NCBI RefSeq assembly: GCF_000019525.1 | Contig: NC_010506.1 | Coordinates: 5,394,001-5,458,000 of the forward strand | Length of the DNA: 64,000 bases | From: Shewanella woodyi ATCC 51908 | GTDB lineage: Bacteria; Pseudomonadota; Gammaproteobacteria; Enterobacterales; Shewanellaceae | Direction: 5' to 3' | In this document: piece by piece, positions 16,772 through 25,512 of the stretch | How the letters are laid out: each line of letters begins with the position of its first letter | Position numbering within the stretch: the first letter of the stretch is position 1 | Translations under genes and position numbers: made by a program | Notes under the pieces: generated by a model | Told to the model about the DNA's origin: nothing | Seen by the model: only the letters and a program-made list of their open reading frames with translations | Database searches by the model: none

Positions 16772-17491
16772 TTAACTTGGGATTAGTTTTTTCTTAGACT
16801 TATCAATTGCAAAATAGATAGCGTCACGATTAAAGGATTGGACTTTATTGGTTAAAACAATATTCCAGTTATTAATCGCCTTTTGATAATTACCTTTAAG
16901 GTAAGCATCATTAGCAATTAATAATCGAGTATTAAGTTCTTCATGATGTAGAGTTAGCGCCCTCGCAATCACTAAAGAGGTGTCCATGGTGATAACACGA
17001 TCATCACGGTAATACATGGATGTTGCTTTAAGCCCCAAGGCTTGTGCGTTTTCGCTGTCGATTGTAAGCAGTTGTTCTAAGATTCCGAGCGCATCCTTAT
17101 ACATGCCGCCATCGATATATGACTGGGCAAGCCCTAATAACACTAGTGGATCACCAGGGTTTTCTTCGGCTAGCTTTTGACCTTTATTAATGTCTGCGAC
17201 CAAAAGATAATCAATGTTGTAATCAACTTTAGCTGAATCTAAATATTGATAACTCCCAATGAGTAAATAAAGTGAGACAGAAGCACAGATAAAAAATAAG
17301 CCAATTACTCCAAGGTGGTAACTGTTATTTTTTTCAACGTTTTTAGATTCGATATTAATATTAGAGCCAAAGAAATGCCCAACCTCCTTTTCGAGCTCAG
17401 CTAGATCATCGCCATACATAAGGTGATGACAAAGGATCCAGCCTAACGAAAGCAATAGGATAATTGAGATACTAATAAGCAATGTATTCAT
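16772..17491 (-). CDS. TPR protein of CcmI/NrfG type (sir haem lyase or assembly subunit)
   Basis: 239 residues: an N-terminal membrane segment (about 1-20), a charged loop with DDLAELEKEV as in CcmI-like proteins, a second membrane segment (about 60-80), then TPR-like helical repeats (about 100-230, e.g. GDPLVLLGLAQSYIDGG). Such proteins hold apocytochromes for the CcmF/CcmH haem lyase. Here it is on the sirA strand, opposite the CcmF/CcmH-like genes, and probably serves SirA. It lies 31 bp after the FKBP gene. Confidence 0.75.
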   Translation of the reverse strand: MNTLLISISIILLLSLGWILCHHLMYGDDLAELEKEVGHFFGSNINIESKNVEKNNSYHLGVIGLFFICASVSLYLLIGSYQYLDSAKVDYNIDYLLVADINKGQKLAEENPGDPLVLLGLAQSYIDGGMYKDALGILEQLLTIDSENAQALGLKATSMYYRDDRVITMDTSLVIARALTLHHEELNTRLLIANDAYLKGNYQKAINNWNIVLTNKVQSFNRDAIYFAIDKSKKKLIPS

Positions 17492-17522
17492 CTTGGCTCT
17501 ATATCAATAATTAATATCAAAT

Positions 17523-18326
17523 TTACTTGTGTGGATTGGCGCCCATAGAGCCGCCCATCATGCCACCCATGCCCATTCCCGACAGTCCCATGCCGTGAGC
17601 GCCCTCGCCTGGTTCCTCAACCTTGACCAGTTCCACTTCGAAAACCAAAGTAGAATGAGGCTGAATCATGCCAACGACACGTTCACCGTAAGCAAGTGCA
17701 GGTGGAATGGTTAACTTAAACTTTGACCCTTGAGGCATTAAAGCAAGTGCTTCTTGCCAGCCTTCAATAACGGTAATTAGAGAGAAGCGGTTAGGTTCGT
17801 TACGCTCATAAGTGCTGTCAAACTCAGTGCCATCAATCAAGGTGCCTTTGTAGTGCACGGTTACGACATCATTGCCAGCTGGCATGGCGCCCTTACCCAT
17901 GGTGATCACTTCATATTGCAGACCTGATTCAGTCTGTTTTACATCACTGTTTTTAGCGTTTTCAGCCATGAAAGCTTCACCTGCAGCTATGTTCTTAGCC
18001 GTCAGTGCATCTAACTTGACCTGTTTAGCCGCATTGAGCGTTTCAGCGCGTTGATTAAGGTAGGTAACAACCTCCTCTTTAGACATTTTTGTTTCATCTT
18101 TTAATGCATCGAGTAGACCGTTTACCACTTGCTCCATATCAACTTCAGCGCCTAACTGAGATTGGCCATATACCTGACTAGAGATATGGTGACCAAATGA
18201 TGCGCCTATACTGTACGACTCCTTTTCAACGTCAGTGGTCAAATCGCTATTAGCAAAACACGACACAGATACTGATAGGGTTAGACAAGACACAACGGCC
18301 AAGACACTTTTTTTAAGCTTTTTCAT
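17523..18326 (-). CDS. Periplasmic FKBP-type peptidyl-prolyl isomerase with Met-rich tail
   Basis: 267 residues: signal peptide (to about residue 25), an N-terminal dimerisation domain (about 30-130, as in FkpA/FklB) and a C-terminal FKBP domain with VTVHYKGTLIDGTEFDSTY and LVFEVELVKVE. The last 25 or so residues are unusual, rich in Gly, Met and His (HGMGLSGMGMGGMMGG). This resembles copper-binding Met motifs and would suit a locus that loads copper onto SirA, although that is inference. It likely helps fold the large multihaem apocytochrome. It sits between the rhodanese and TPR genes. Confidence 0.85.
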   Translation of the reverse strand: MKKLKKSVLAVVSCLTLSVSVSCFANSDLTTDVEKESYSIGASFGHHISSQVYGQSQLGAEVDMEQVVNGLLDALKDETKMSKEEVVTYLNQRAETLNAAKQVKLDALTAKNIAAGEAFMAENAKNSDVKQTESGLQYEVITMGKGAMPAGNDVVTVHYKGTLIDGTEFDSTYERNEPNRFSLITVIEGWQEALALMPQGSKFKLTIPPALAYGERVVGMIQPHSTLVFEVELVKVEEPGEGAHGMGLSGMGMGGMMGGSMGANPHK

Positions 18327-18364
18327 ACAATCAATCTCACTAAAAAATAAATTTACATAATCCG

Positions 18365-18793
18365 TTATGGCTTTTCTGTTACTCGATTAGCTAAACGCCA
18401 GCCATATATTCCATCTGGCATCTGACGAACACCGGTATACCCCAGCTTCATCACATGTCGAGCAGCAATTTCACTGGCATTACAAAGACGGTTTGCACAG
18501 TAGAAGATCATCTGTGCATCTTTGTTTTTTGGCAGTAAGTCTTTCCAATTTTTTACGTTGAAATAAACAGCGCCTGGAATGAATCCTTCAGCCCATAACT
18601 CCAATGTATTGACGTCGAAGAAGTAGACTCCCTCTTTGCCCACTAAGGTTTGTGCTTCCATCATGGTGATCGTATTCAGCGGCTCATCATAATATTTAGC
18701 AGGGCCCATCTCTTGGCCACCACCGGCATAACTGACCGCCGATAGCATGGATAACAAGATGGTGAAAACGACACTTCCCAGTACTCTATTCAT
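18365..18793 (-). CDS. Exported rhodanese-like protein of the sir locus
   Basis: 142 residues with a signal peptide (MNRVLGSVVF...SYAG) and one rhodanese domain. The fold is recognised by YFDVNTLELWAEGFIPGAVYF and the active-site loop MIFYCANRLCNASEIAARH, with a candidate catalytic Cys in FYC and a second Cys four residues on. It may bind or transfer sulfane sulfur or sulfide near the sulfite reductase, or act structurally. It is 60 bp downstream of sirA and co-oriented. Confidence 0.8.
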   Translation of the reverse strand: MNRVLGSVVFTILLSMLSAVSYAGGGQEMGPAKYYDEPLNTITMMEAQTLVGKEGVYFFDVNTLELWAEGFIPGAVYFNVKNWKDLLPKNKDAQMIFYCANRLCNASEIAARHVMKLGYTGVRQMPDGIYGWRLANRVTEKP

Positions 18794-18853
18794 AGTTTCT
18801 CTCTTAATTACCTCAACCTAGGCGCACCTAAGTTGAGGTCGGTATTAACTCAA

Positions 18854-20890
18854 TTACATTTTTGCTGCGCTGTAACCAACACCGTCTAGAATGTTTTGAG
18901 CTTGGGTAACATAAGTTAGGGCTGCGTCTAGACGCTTCTGGCTGTAACGGAAGCCATGAACACCCCATGAACCATCTTTCTTAATTAGTTCGATAGTCTC
19001 TTGCGCTTTCTCAGCTAGCATTAGGACTTCTGTCTTGTTTGCAGTAGACAGCTTAGTCACTTCTAGTAGCTTATCGATGCGTACAAGTGCTTGTTCAACT
19101 TGGCTGTAAACCTCTTTAACAGGGGTTTGCATCTTCATCACTTCGCCGTAGATCTCCATCTGGTCGTCGTAATGTAGACCAGCTTCTAACTCAGACTGGA
19201 ATGGGCTGTGACAACCTTTGTTATCCACTACGTCTTTGTCTGAAATCGCTGTACGAGCACATGACCACATTAAGTCTAAGTAGTTGTGACCCTCTTCGTT
19301 CTTAGCAACTGTCCAACCTTTAACGCCAGAATCACGTGGCTGACCAGCAGGTGGGTTTAGTGTCTTACGCTCAGGGTCGATATCAATCTTCCACATGTGT
19401 GAACGACGCACCGCATCGAAACCTGCGCTATCTGGGAACTGAATCGCAGCGAAGTTTTCACAACTACCCATGTTAGGCATGTGACAGCTTTGACAAGTTT
19501 GCTTGCTGTGAGTATCTGTATTGTCAGCAATCGTTGCTTGCGCTTCGTGACAGTCAACACAATCTTTCTTCAGCATTGGCTTAGAGAAACCAGATAGGAA
19601 ATCGCCATCAGTTACTTCATGTGGATCGTGACAAGTTGTACAACGCATGCCTTTCTCGTAGTGAGATGAAGCAAACATTTGCGAGCCTTCAGTACCACAA
19701 GATGGACAAGCAGACTTCATATATACACCGAATGCATATTCCATCTTCTCTTGTGCTTGCTCTGTATCGGCTAGCTCATCAACGAAGAAGAAACGCTGGT
19801 GACAACGTTCACAGTTTGACTGCATGCCGCCAGTACCACCGTCTAAGTGACCACCCGCGCCATGACACTCTTCACAAGCGATACCTTTAGAGATAGTGTG
19901 CTCTTGTAGCTTCTTAGCATCACCAAGTGCATCGAAGAACTCTTGCTGGTTTTGGAAGTCGAACTTGTAGGTATGGCACATCTCACAGTAAGAGCTACCA
20001 GGTTGGAATAGCATCTCTTTTTCATACTTAGCGCCGTATGAAGTCATGCCCCACTGGTGTGAACCTGTGTCGCCAAACTCTTCAAGTGTGACTGGGAACT
20101 CTGGAATTGCTTTATTAATCTTCTTCGCCATCTCTGGCGTTAACCATTCTGCCCAACCACGTGAGAACTGGTTACCACCAGCTACCATTTTACCGGTGCC
20201 TTCTGATAGTAAACCGTCACGAACGTGGTAAGTACCGCGTACTAACCATGAATCTAGGAAGCCGTACTTAGTACGTGGGGTACCGATAATGGCGTAAACA
20301 TCGTTTGCACGAACACCGTCTGGAAGCATAGACGCTTCACTGCCGTATAGTGGTGCATTTAAGTCACCGTTTGGTACTTCTTTATCGGTAATTTCACTTG
20401 GGAAACGCACTACGTTAGCGTGACGCGAACGTTGCCACTTCTCATATTGAGTCGCATGACACTCGGCACACTTTTCAGGACCGACGAAGTTGTTTGGGAA
20501 ATCTAATGTAGATTTAGCACCTAGGCGGTACTGAACTGCACTTGGACGACCTACACGCTTACTGTATGCCTGACTTCCACCAGTATCTAGGTACTCTTCA
20601 CCACGGTCACTAATATGATAGTCACCGATTAAGTTACCCTCTTCTTGATATTTGAACATTGGATGGTTTTGAAATAAGAAATCAAATAACTCATCTTCTT
20701 GAACAATATAATCATGCAGCGATTTAACACCAGTCGCTTTTTCTGTACCTGCGTAGTTTGCAATTGCATTCTTAGCAGATGCACCCATTTCTGGAATGCT
20801 ATTGTATTTATCACCAGCAGCACTAGCGTTACCTATTGCGCCGAAACAAAGCAGCACACTTGCGGCCGCTTTAAGTTTCCAACTTTTCAT
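18854..20890 (-). CDS. sirA: SirA (MccA family), octahaem cytochrome c sulfite reductase
   Basis: 678 residues from the ATG at 20890 (AGGAG five bases upstream; the frame also opens at GTG 20896). It has a signal peptide ending ASA. It contains seven CXXCH motifs (residues 141, 302, 339, 360, 417, 444 and 466) and an eighth atypical site CX15CH (544-561), the hallmark of MccA/SirA. It reduces sulfite to sulfide with six electrons in the periplasm; the active-site haem is attached through CX15CH. Wolinella MccA also carries a Cu(I) bound by two cysteines; a non-haem CPSC (395-398) may provide such a ligand here. All accessory genes for electrons, copper and haem attachment surround it. Confidence 0.95.
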   Translation of the reverse strand: MKSWKLKAAASVLLCFGAIGNASAAGDKYNSIPEMGASAKNAIANYAGTEKATGVKSLHDYIVQEDELFDFLFQNHPMFKYQEEGNLIGDYHISDRGEEYLDTGGSQAYSKRVGRPSAVQYRLGAKSTLDFPNNFVGPEKCAECHATQYEKWQRSRHANVVRFPSEITDKEVPNGDLNAPLYGSEASMLPDGVRANDVYAIIGTPRTKYGFLDSWLVRGTYHVRDGLLSEGTGKMVAGGNQFSRGWAEWLTPEMAKKINKAIPEFPVTLEEFGDTGSHQWGMTSYGAKYEKEMLFQPGSSYCEMCHTYKFDFQNQQEFFDALGDAKKLQEHTISKGIACEECHGAGGHLDGGTGGMQSNCERCHQRFFFVDELADTEQAQEKMEYAFGVYMKSACPSCGTEGSQMFASSHYEKGMRCTTCHDPHEVTDGDFLSGFSKPMLKKDCVDCHEAQATIADNTDTHSKQTCQSCHMPNMGSCENFAAIQFPDSAGFDAVRRSHMWKIDIDPERKTLNPPAGQPRDSGVKGWTVAKNEEGHNYLDLMWSCARTAISDKDVVDNKGCHSPFQSELEAGLHYDDQMEIYGEVMKMQTPVKEVYSQVEQALVRIDKLLEVTKLSTANKTEVLMLAEKAQETIELIKKDGSWGVHGFRYSQKRLDAALTYVTQAQNILDGVGYSAAKM

Positions 20891-21453
20891 CATCACTCCT
20901 AGTTATAACCTAGTTATAGTATTTTTTTCATCATTCAACTAAGGCACTCTCTTGTTTAGCTGAACAACTTAACAATTGAGTTGCAGCTATTTTCCACATC
21001 TTTTTTTACGAAAAACATGCGTCACAGCAAGAAATGAGACCTAGAAAAACACAGAGAGTAAAAAATTACTAAAAACAGATTAAATACAATAGGATATAGA
21101 GAGTTTTAAGCCATGTTTTTCACTTGTGACTCGGTTTTTTGATATCTAAAAGGTTATAAAAAAGAGCCGTTAACATCTGAAAAGATATCAGGAGGAGGGG
21201 GAAGTTTGATAAAGGATAGAGAGGTCACAAAACACTTTACTAATATAACCTACCCTAGGCCACAGCAAGGTTAATGCAGTTTATCTTGAATAAAGTTAAA
21301 TAGATTAAAAGCTGTTTAATATTATCAATCAATAATATTAAATAGCTATTATCAAAATAAATAGAACAGTACTTACATTAATTAATAGCAACCTAATTAA
21401 TACAGAATGATATTTGCACAAGCACTTTTTTAAAGCATAGAGATTTTAATAAA
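20891..21453. promoter_or_regulatory. Divergent promoter region of the sir locus
   Basis: 563 bp of AT-rich sequence between sirA and the CcmF-like gene, containing no gene. It must hold both promoters. Several TCACA and TTGTGA half-sites (e.g. near 21012, 21124 and 21226) could bind CRP or a relative, but none forms a complete symmetric site. The clearest structure is the long palindrome at 21310-21347. Confidence 0.6.
21310..21347. promoter_or_regulatory. Long AT-rich palindrome upstream of the CcmF-like gene
   Basis: Arms of 16 bases (AGCTGTTTAATATTAT and ATAATATTAAATAGCT, one mismatch) around a 6-base centre CAATCA. It lies 106 bp before the start of the CcmF-like gene. It may be an operator for a dimeric regulator or a cruciform or hairpin in the leader; no known consensus is matched. 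Confidence 0.5.
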
Positions 21454-23430
21454 ATGATCCCAGAACTAGGACTTATTTTCCTCATTATTAGCACTGTGTC
21501 TGCCTTGCTACTGTCATTTATTCCGCTCTATGCTGCTTATACTAAAAATAGTTACCTGTTTAGCTATGTAAAAACCCTGACCGCATTAATGACTATCACC
21601 ATTTGTGCCTCTATTTTATGTCTATTAGCATCCTTTCTAATGGATGACTTCTCGGTGGCTTATGTTGCCAACCACTCAAATACTCAATTAGCCACTCTCT
21701 ATAAGGTCGCCGCAGTATGGGGAAGCCATGAAGGTTCGATGCTATTTTGGATGGTCTCAATCGCTATTTGGGGTTGCATCATAGTATTCTCTCCTCGCTA
21801 CCAAGACAGGCTTTTTATTGGCCGTATGATCGCCATTTTGGCCTTTGTAATAGCTGGCTTTAATCTGTTTATGCTGTTCACCTCTAATCCATTTGCTCGC
21901 TTACTGCCAAACTTTCCGATAGAGGGGCGCGACCTTAACCCAATTTTGCAAGACATAGGACTCATCTTTCATCCCCCTATGTTGTTCTTAGGCTATGTGG
22001 GACTCACCATCACCTTTGCGGCTGCAATTGCGGCACTACTTGGGGGCAAGTTTACTCAGCAACATGCAAGCTACCTTCGCCCTTGGGTGTTAATGGCCTG
22101 GGTATTTCTAACGGGTGGTAATGCTTTTGGTTCTTGGTGGGCTTATAACGAGCTAGGCTGGGGCGGTTGGTGGTTCTGGGATCCTGTTGAAAACGCTTCA
22201 TTCATTCCTTGGTTGGTTGCAACGGCGCTGCTTCACAGCGTGGTATTAAGTCAGCAACGAAGTAGCTTTAGGGTGACAACATTACTCTTGTGTCTGCTCG
22301 CTTTCTCGTTAAGTTTGCTGGGTACCTTCTTAGTGCGATCTGGCATTGTGCAATCAGTACACGCCTTTGCTTCAGACCCAACCCGTGGTATGTCCATTCT
22401 GTTCCTACTTGGGGTATTTGTATGCGGCGCGTTAACCCTGTTTGCTCTCAAGGCTAACCTGATTAAATCTAAATCAGAGTTTGCGCTACTGTCGCGCGAT
22501 ACTGTGATACTGCTTGGTAATATCGTATTGGTGGTGGCCGCTATCTCGGTATTACTTGGCACCTTCTACCCACTGCTATTTGAACTGCTTAATTTAGGCA
22601 CCTTGTCGGTGGGCGCGCCCTATTTCAATAGCATTTTTGTGCCACTCACCTTTGTAGCGGTATTACTGATGGGCGCCGCACCACTGATAAAATGGCAACA
22701 ACAATCACTTAATTGTTTATACCCACTTGCAGCCTTATTCGCACTCGCAGCCACTATTGGTGTATTGGTGGCAATGCAAACCCGTGACGGCTTTAACCCT
22801 TGGGTATGGCTTGGCGCAACGGCGGCGAGCTGGGTGTTCTTCACCTTAGGCTACTTGGTATTTAGCTTACGCTCACAAGGCGCTGCTGCCATCACTAAAA
22901 AAGTAGCCATGATGATTGCTCACTTTGGTGTGGCCATTACCATTATTGGTGCAACGGCGGTGTCTAACTTTGAAACCCAGGAGCTGCTTAGAATGGGGCC
23001 AGGGCAAGGCAAGGTAGTCGCTGGCTACACCTTTGTTTATGAAGATACTGCCGATGTCGACACTAAGAGCTATACCGCGATTCAGGCCAATATCCGCGTG
23101 ACTGATGTTGATGACAACTTCGTGGGTTATATCACCCCGCAAAGGCAAACCTTTAAGACCAATGCGATGGAGGTCTCTAAGGCTGGCATTATGCGCAACT
23201 TAGTGCGTGACCTGTATGTATCGAGCGGCCAGCAACTTAGTGACACTGAATATCTAGTACGTATTAGCCATAAACCTTTGGCATGCTGGATCTGGATTGG
23301 TGGGTTGATGATGATGCTAGGCGGCACAATTGCTGCTTTTTCAGCCCTATACAACCTAGGTCGCCAACCAGTCACAGCGAAGTCATGCTCCTCACAGGCT
23401 ATACCTAAATTTACCGAGGAGTTAGCGTGA
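21454..23430 (+). CDS. CcmF/NrfE-like haem lyase subunit dedicated to SirA
   Basis: 658 residues with many membrane segments. The haem-lyase features are present: WGSHEGSMLFW (periplasmic His, near residue 89) and the tryptophan-rich WWD segment WGGWWFWDPVENASF near 236, with further conserved His in FHPPMLF and HSVVL. It would attach haem covalently to SirA, most importantly at the CX15CH site that standard CcmF should not recognise. Published work predicts a specialised haem lyase in this locus. It overlaps the CcmH-like gene by 4 bases. Confidence 0.88.
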   Translation: MIPELGLIFLIISTVSALLLSFIPLYAAYTKNSYLFSYVKTLTALMTITICASILCLLASFLMDDFSVAYVANHSNTQLATLYKVAAVWGSHEGSMLFWMVSIAIWGCIIVFSPRYQDRLFIGRMIAILAFVIAGFNLFMLFTSNPFARLLPNFPIEGRDLNPILQDIGLIFHPPMLFLGYVGLTITFAAAIAALLGGKFTQQHASYLRPWVLMAWVFLTGGNAFGSWWAYNELGWGGWWFWDPVENASFIPWLVATALLHSVVLSQQRSSFRVTTLLLCLLAFSLSLLGTFLVRSGIVQSVHAFASDPTRGMSILFLLGVFVCGALTLFALKANLIKSKSEFALLSRDTVILLGNIVLVVAAISVLLGTFYPLLFELLNLGTLSVGAPYFNSIFVPLTFVAVLLMGAAPLIKWQQQSLNCLYPLAALFALAATIGVLVAMQTRDGFNPWVWLGATAASWVFFTLGYLVFSLRSQGAAAITKKVAMMIAHFGVAITIIGATAVSNFETQELLRMGPGQGKVVAGYTFVYEDTADVDTKSYTAIQANIRVTDVDDNFVGYITPQRQTFKTNAMEVSKAGIMRNLVRDLYVSSGQQLSDTEYLVRISHKPLACWIWIGGLMMMLGGTIAAFSALYNLGRQPVTAKSCSSQAIPKFTEELA

Positions 23431-23876
23431 ACAGAGCCATCCTAAATATGAGCAAACTAAGCGTTTGGTTAACAGTCATTTTACTGTTTAGTACCAGCCT
23501 AACGGCGAGTGCTGTGACAGATAAAATCGATTACACCCATGATCAGATCCGTGACCTAGGTTTTGAAATAGCTCATGAGCTGCGCTGTCCCATGTCGGTA
23601 AATCAAAACCTGTTTGACTCAGGTGCCCCAATTGCCAGCGAGCTTAAGGGGCAGATTTTTCTGATGTTGGAACAGGGCGAATCTAAGCAGGCTATCATTG
23701 ACTTTTTGGTACAGCGTTACGGCGAAAAAATCAGATATCAACCTAGCTTATCTATGGCAACTGCTGCGCTTTGGTTTGGCCCAATTCTTTTGCTTTTCGG
23801 CATTATCGGTTTTGCAGCCCTATTGATCCGAGAACAGCGTAAACATCAAGACACTAATGGTAATACCTATGAATAA
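23427..23876 (+). CDS. CcmH/NrfF-like haem lyase subunit with a single active-site Cys
   Basis: 149 residues: signal peptide, helical CcmH domain and a C-terminal membrane segment (about 110-132). The family motif LRCxxCQ reads LRCPMSVNQ, so the second cysteine is replaced by Ser while the rest (NQNLFDSGAPIASEL) is conserved. A normal CcmH uses the Cys pair to keep apocytochrome thiols reduced; this version could only form mixed disulfides. It starts at GTG 23427, inside the stop of the CcmF-like gene, with GAGGAG upstream, and overlaps the thioredoxin gene. Confidence 0.85.
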   Translation: MNRAILNMSKLSVWLTVILLFSTSLTASAVTDKIDYTHDQIRDLGFEIAHELRCPMSVNQNLFDSGAPIASELKGQIFLMLEQGESKQAIIDFLVQRYGEKIRYQPSLSMATAALWFGPILLLFGIIGFAALLIREQRKHQDTNGNTYE

Positions 23877-24453
23877 AACACATCTACTAAGCTGGCTATT
23901 TGTTGTCTCATCTCTGCTGATGCCAGCCCAAGCTCAAGTCGCCTCCAACAAGGTTTACAACACAGGAAAGGCCATTGAGAAGCCCTTGATAATGTCTCGC
24001 TTTATTGAGATGAGCTCAGCCAGAGAGGTTCCAGATGTGAACTTCAAGGACACACAAGGGGGCTCGATACAGCTAAAGGAGTTCAAAGGTAAGCTCGTAA
24101 TGGTCAATCTGTGGGCCACTTGGTGCGCTCCCTGTATTAAAGAGATCCCACAGATGGAGAATATCCGTCAAGTAAACAAAGACAACAAACTAGTGGTGGT
24201 GCCTATCTCGATTGATGAAGAGAGCGATAAGGTACAGGCTTTCTTAGAACGGCATAACTTTGGCCACTACAAGACTTGGTTAGATCCTAATAAAGATATT
24301 GACCGTGTTATGCCTGCTGATGTTGTTCCAGCCACCTATTTCTTCGATGGTTCGGGGAACTTAGTCGGCTTCTTGCGGGGTTATCTGGACTGGGGTGATA
24401 AAGAGGTACAGCCCTATCTGGAAAAACTTATCGCAAAATATGCCCATAGATAA
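23869..24453 (+). CDS. TlpA/DsbE-like periplasmic thioredoxin of the sir haem lyase
   Basis: About 194 residues with a cleavable signal peptide (to AQA) and a thioredoxin fold with active site WATWCAPC near residue 82, plus the cis-Pro loop VVPATYFF. It should reduce the cysteines of apo-SirA (or the CcmH-like partner) before haem attachment. I chose ATG 23869, which overlaps the previous stop (ATGAATAA); a frame-internal ATG at 23857 has no ribosome site and would spoil the signal peptide start. Confidence 0.85.
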   Translation: MNKTHLLSWLFVVSSLLMPAQAQVASNKVYNTGKAIEKPLIMSRFIEMSSAREVPDVNFKDTQGGSIQLKEFKGKLVMVNLWATWCAPCIKEIPQMENIRQVNKDNKLVVVPISIDEESDKVQAFLERHNFGHYKTWLDPNKDIDRVMPADVVPATYFFDGSGNLVGFLRGYLDWGDKEVQPYLEKLIAKYAHR

Positions 24454-24469
24454 CCATAAGCACCAATAC

Positions 24470-24498
24470 GTGACATCCTTCCGGATGTCACAAATTTT
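24470..24498 (+). terminator. Hairpin after the haem lyase operon
   Basis: GTGACATCC, TTCC loop, GGATGTCAC, then AAATTTT, 16 bases after the stop codon. Likely the terminator of the plus-strand sir operon. Confidence 0.65.
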
Positions 24499-24547
24499 AT
24501 AGCAACAATCATTGTTGTAGATAGAGCGTTATGCACCTTTTAAATTG

Positions 24548-24591
24548 CTCCCGTCCGGCTCGTTCCCCCTTTTGTCGGACGGTTTTTTTAC
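24548..24591 (+). terminator. Intrinsic terminator
   Basis: Stem CCGTCCG/CGGACGG followed by TTTTTTT on the plus strand, lying between the two convergent units. It is a stronger terminator than the hairpin at 24470. Confidence 0.7.
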
Positions 24592-24797
24592 TCTACTTCA
24601 CGATACTCTAAAATATCTCCAGGCTGACACTTAAGGTAACCGCAGATACTCGCCAGTGTTTCAAAACGCACCCCTTTCACCTTGCCCCGCTTTAACAAAG
24701 AGAGGTTCGCCTCGGTAATGCCTATGGCCTTAGCCAGCTCTTTAGAGCTCACCTTACGCACGGCCATCATGACATCTAAATTAACGATTATTTCCAT
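24588..24797 (-). CDS. XRE-family helix-turn-helix regulator (YozG-like)
   Basis: 69 residues, essentially one Cro/C1-type HTH (SSKELAKAIGITEANLSLLKRGKVKGVRFETLASIC, quoted here only as positions 17-52). The sequence ends LKCQPGDILEY, which is typical of small DUF2975-linked regulators. It probably controls its own operon with the membrane protein encoded 8 bp upstream. Its 3' end overlaps the T-run of the plus-strand terminator. Confidence 0.8.
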   Translation of the reverse strand: MEIIVNLDVMMAVRKVSSKELAKAIGITEANLSLLKRGKVKGVRFETLASICGYLKCQPGDILEYREVE

Positions 24798-24805
24798 AAC
24801 ATCAC

Positions 24806-25321
24806 CTAGATAAACTCTCTGTTTTCTTCTTCAATCTCTTTCGCCGCTTTGAGTAGATAGGCAATAACCAACATCAATAGGATGGTAGTGATATCACCAA
24901 AGTCGATAGGAAGCTCAATACTGGTGTGCTCAAAAATGGATCTATGGTAATAGCCTGTCACCAATATCTGCGCGATATCGAGTACAAGATCAAACACCTT
25001 TAGCCAGATTAACCAGAGGTAACAGGTCATAGATTCACGACCAAAAAACTGACCCTGCTGATAATAACCAAGCAACTTCTGTAGCCAATACACGCCAATA
25101 AATAGGGTGATAAACAGTGGTGTTTGAATCGCTAACAATACGCCTCTGCTCGCTCTTTCATCGTGCCAGAGCTCAAGAAAAAGATGGCTAGTTGAGAAGC
25201 GAAGCTCCCCCTCCACTAAGTAGCTATAACCTAAGTAGATCACCACCACGGCAGTGGCAATTAAGACCAGCACTCTAAACAAGCCGCTTATCTTCATCAA
25301 TTTTTGCATATTAGGGTTCAT
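24806..25321 (-). CDS. DUF2975 membrane protein
   Basis: 171 residues with four hydrophobic segments (about 14-34, 60-80, 95-120 and 135-160). Proteins of this family are usually encoded directly before a small XRE regulator, as here (8-bp gap). No molecular function is established. Confidence 0.75.
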   Translation of the reverse strand: MNPNMQKLMKISGLFRVLVLIATAVVVIYLGYSYLVEGELRFSTSHLFLELWHDERASRGVLLAIQTPLFITLFIGVYWLQKLLGYYQQGQFFGRESMTCYLWLIWLKVFDLVLDIAQILVTGYYHRSIFEHTSIELPIDFGDITTILLMLVIAYLLKAAKEIEEENREFI

Positions 25322-25512
25322 CGTTTTCCATTCCTGACCTTTAACAGAGCTTGATTATATCAGACAGAAACATTTAGTCGTAACTTAATATTTAATTATC
25401 GTTTTACAATAATTATTTTATGTAATAGGCTAATAAACAACTTCAGCCTAAGCCCCGTTTATCGAAACAAGATTAGGTTTACGCTATCAATTGCAACTCA
25501 AAGGATGTAAGC

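Noticed and set aside
19678..19720. CPSC in SirA (residues 395-398) as a ninth haem site
   Set aside because: It is followed by Gly, not His, so it is not a CXXCH motif; a metal-ligand role is possible but not a haem site.
20891..21453. FNR/CRP boxes upstream of sirA
   Set aside because: Several half-sites but none with both halves at proper spacing; I did not list any as a site.
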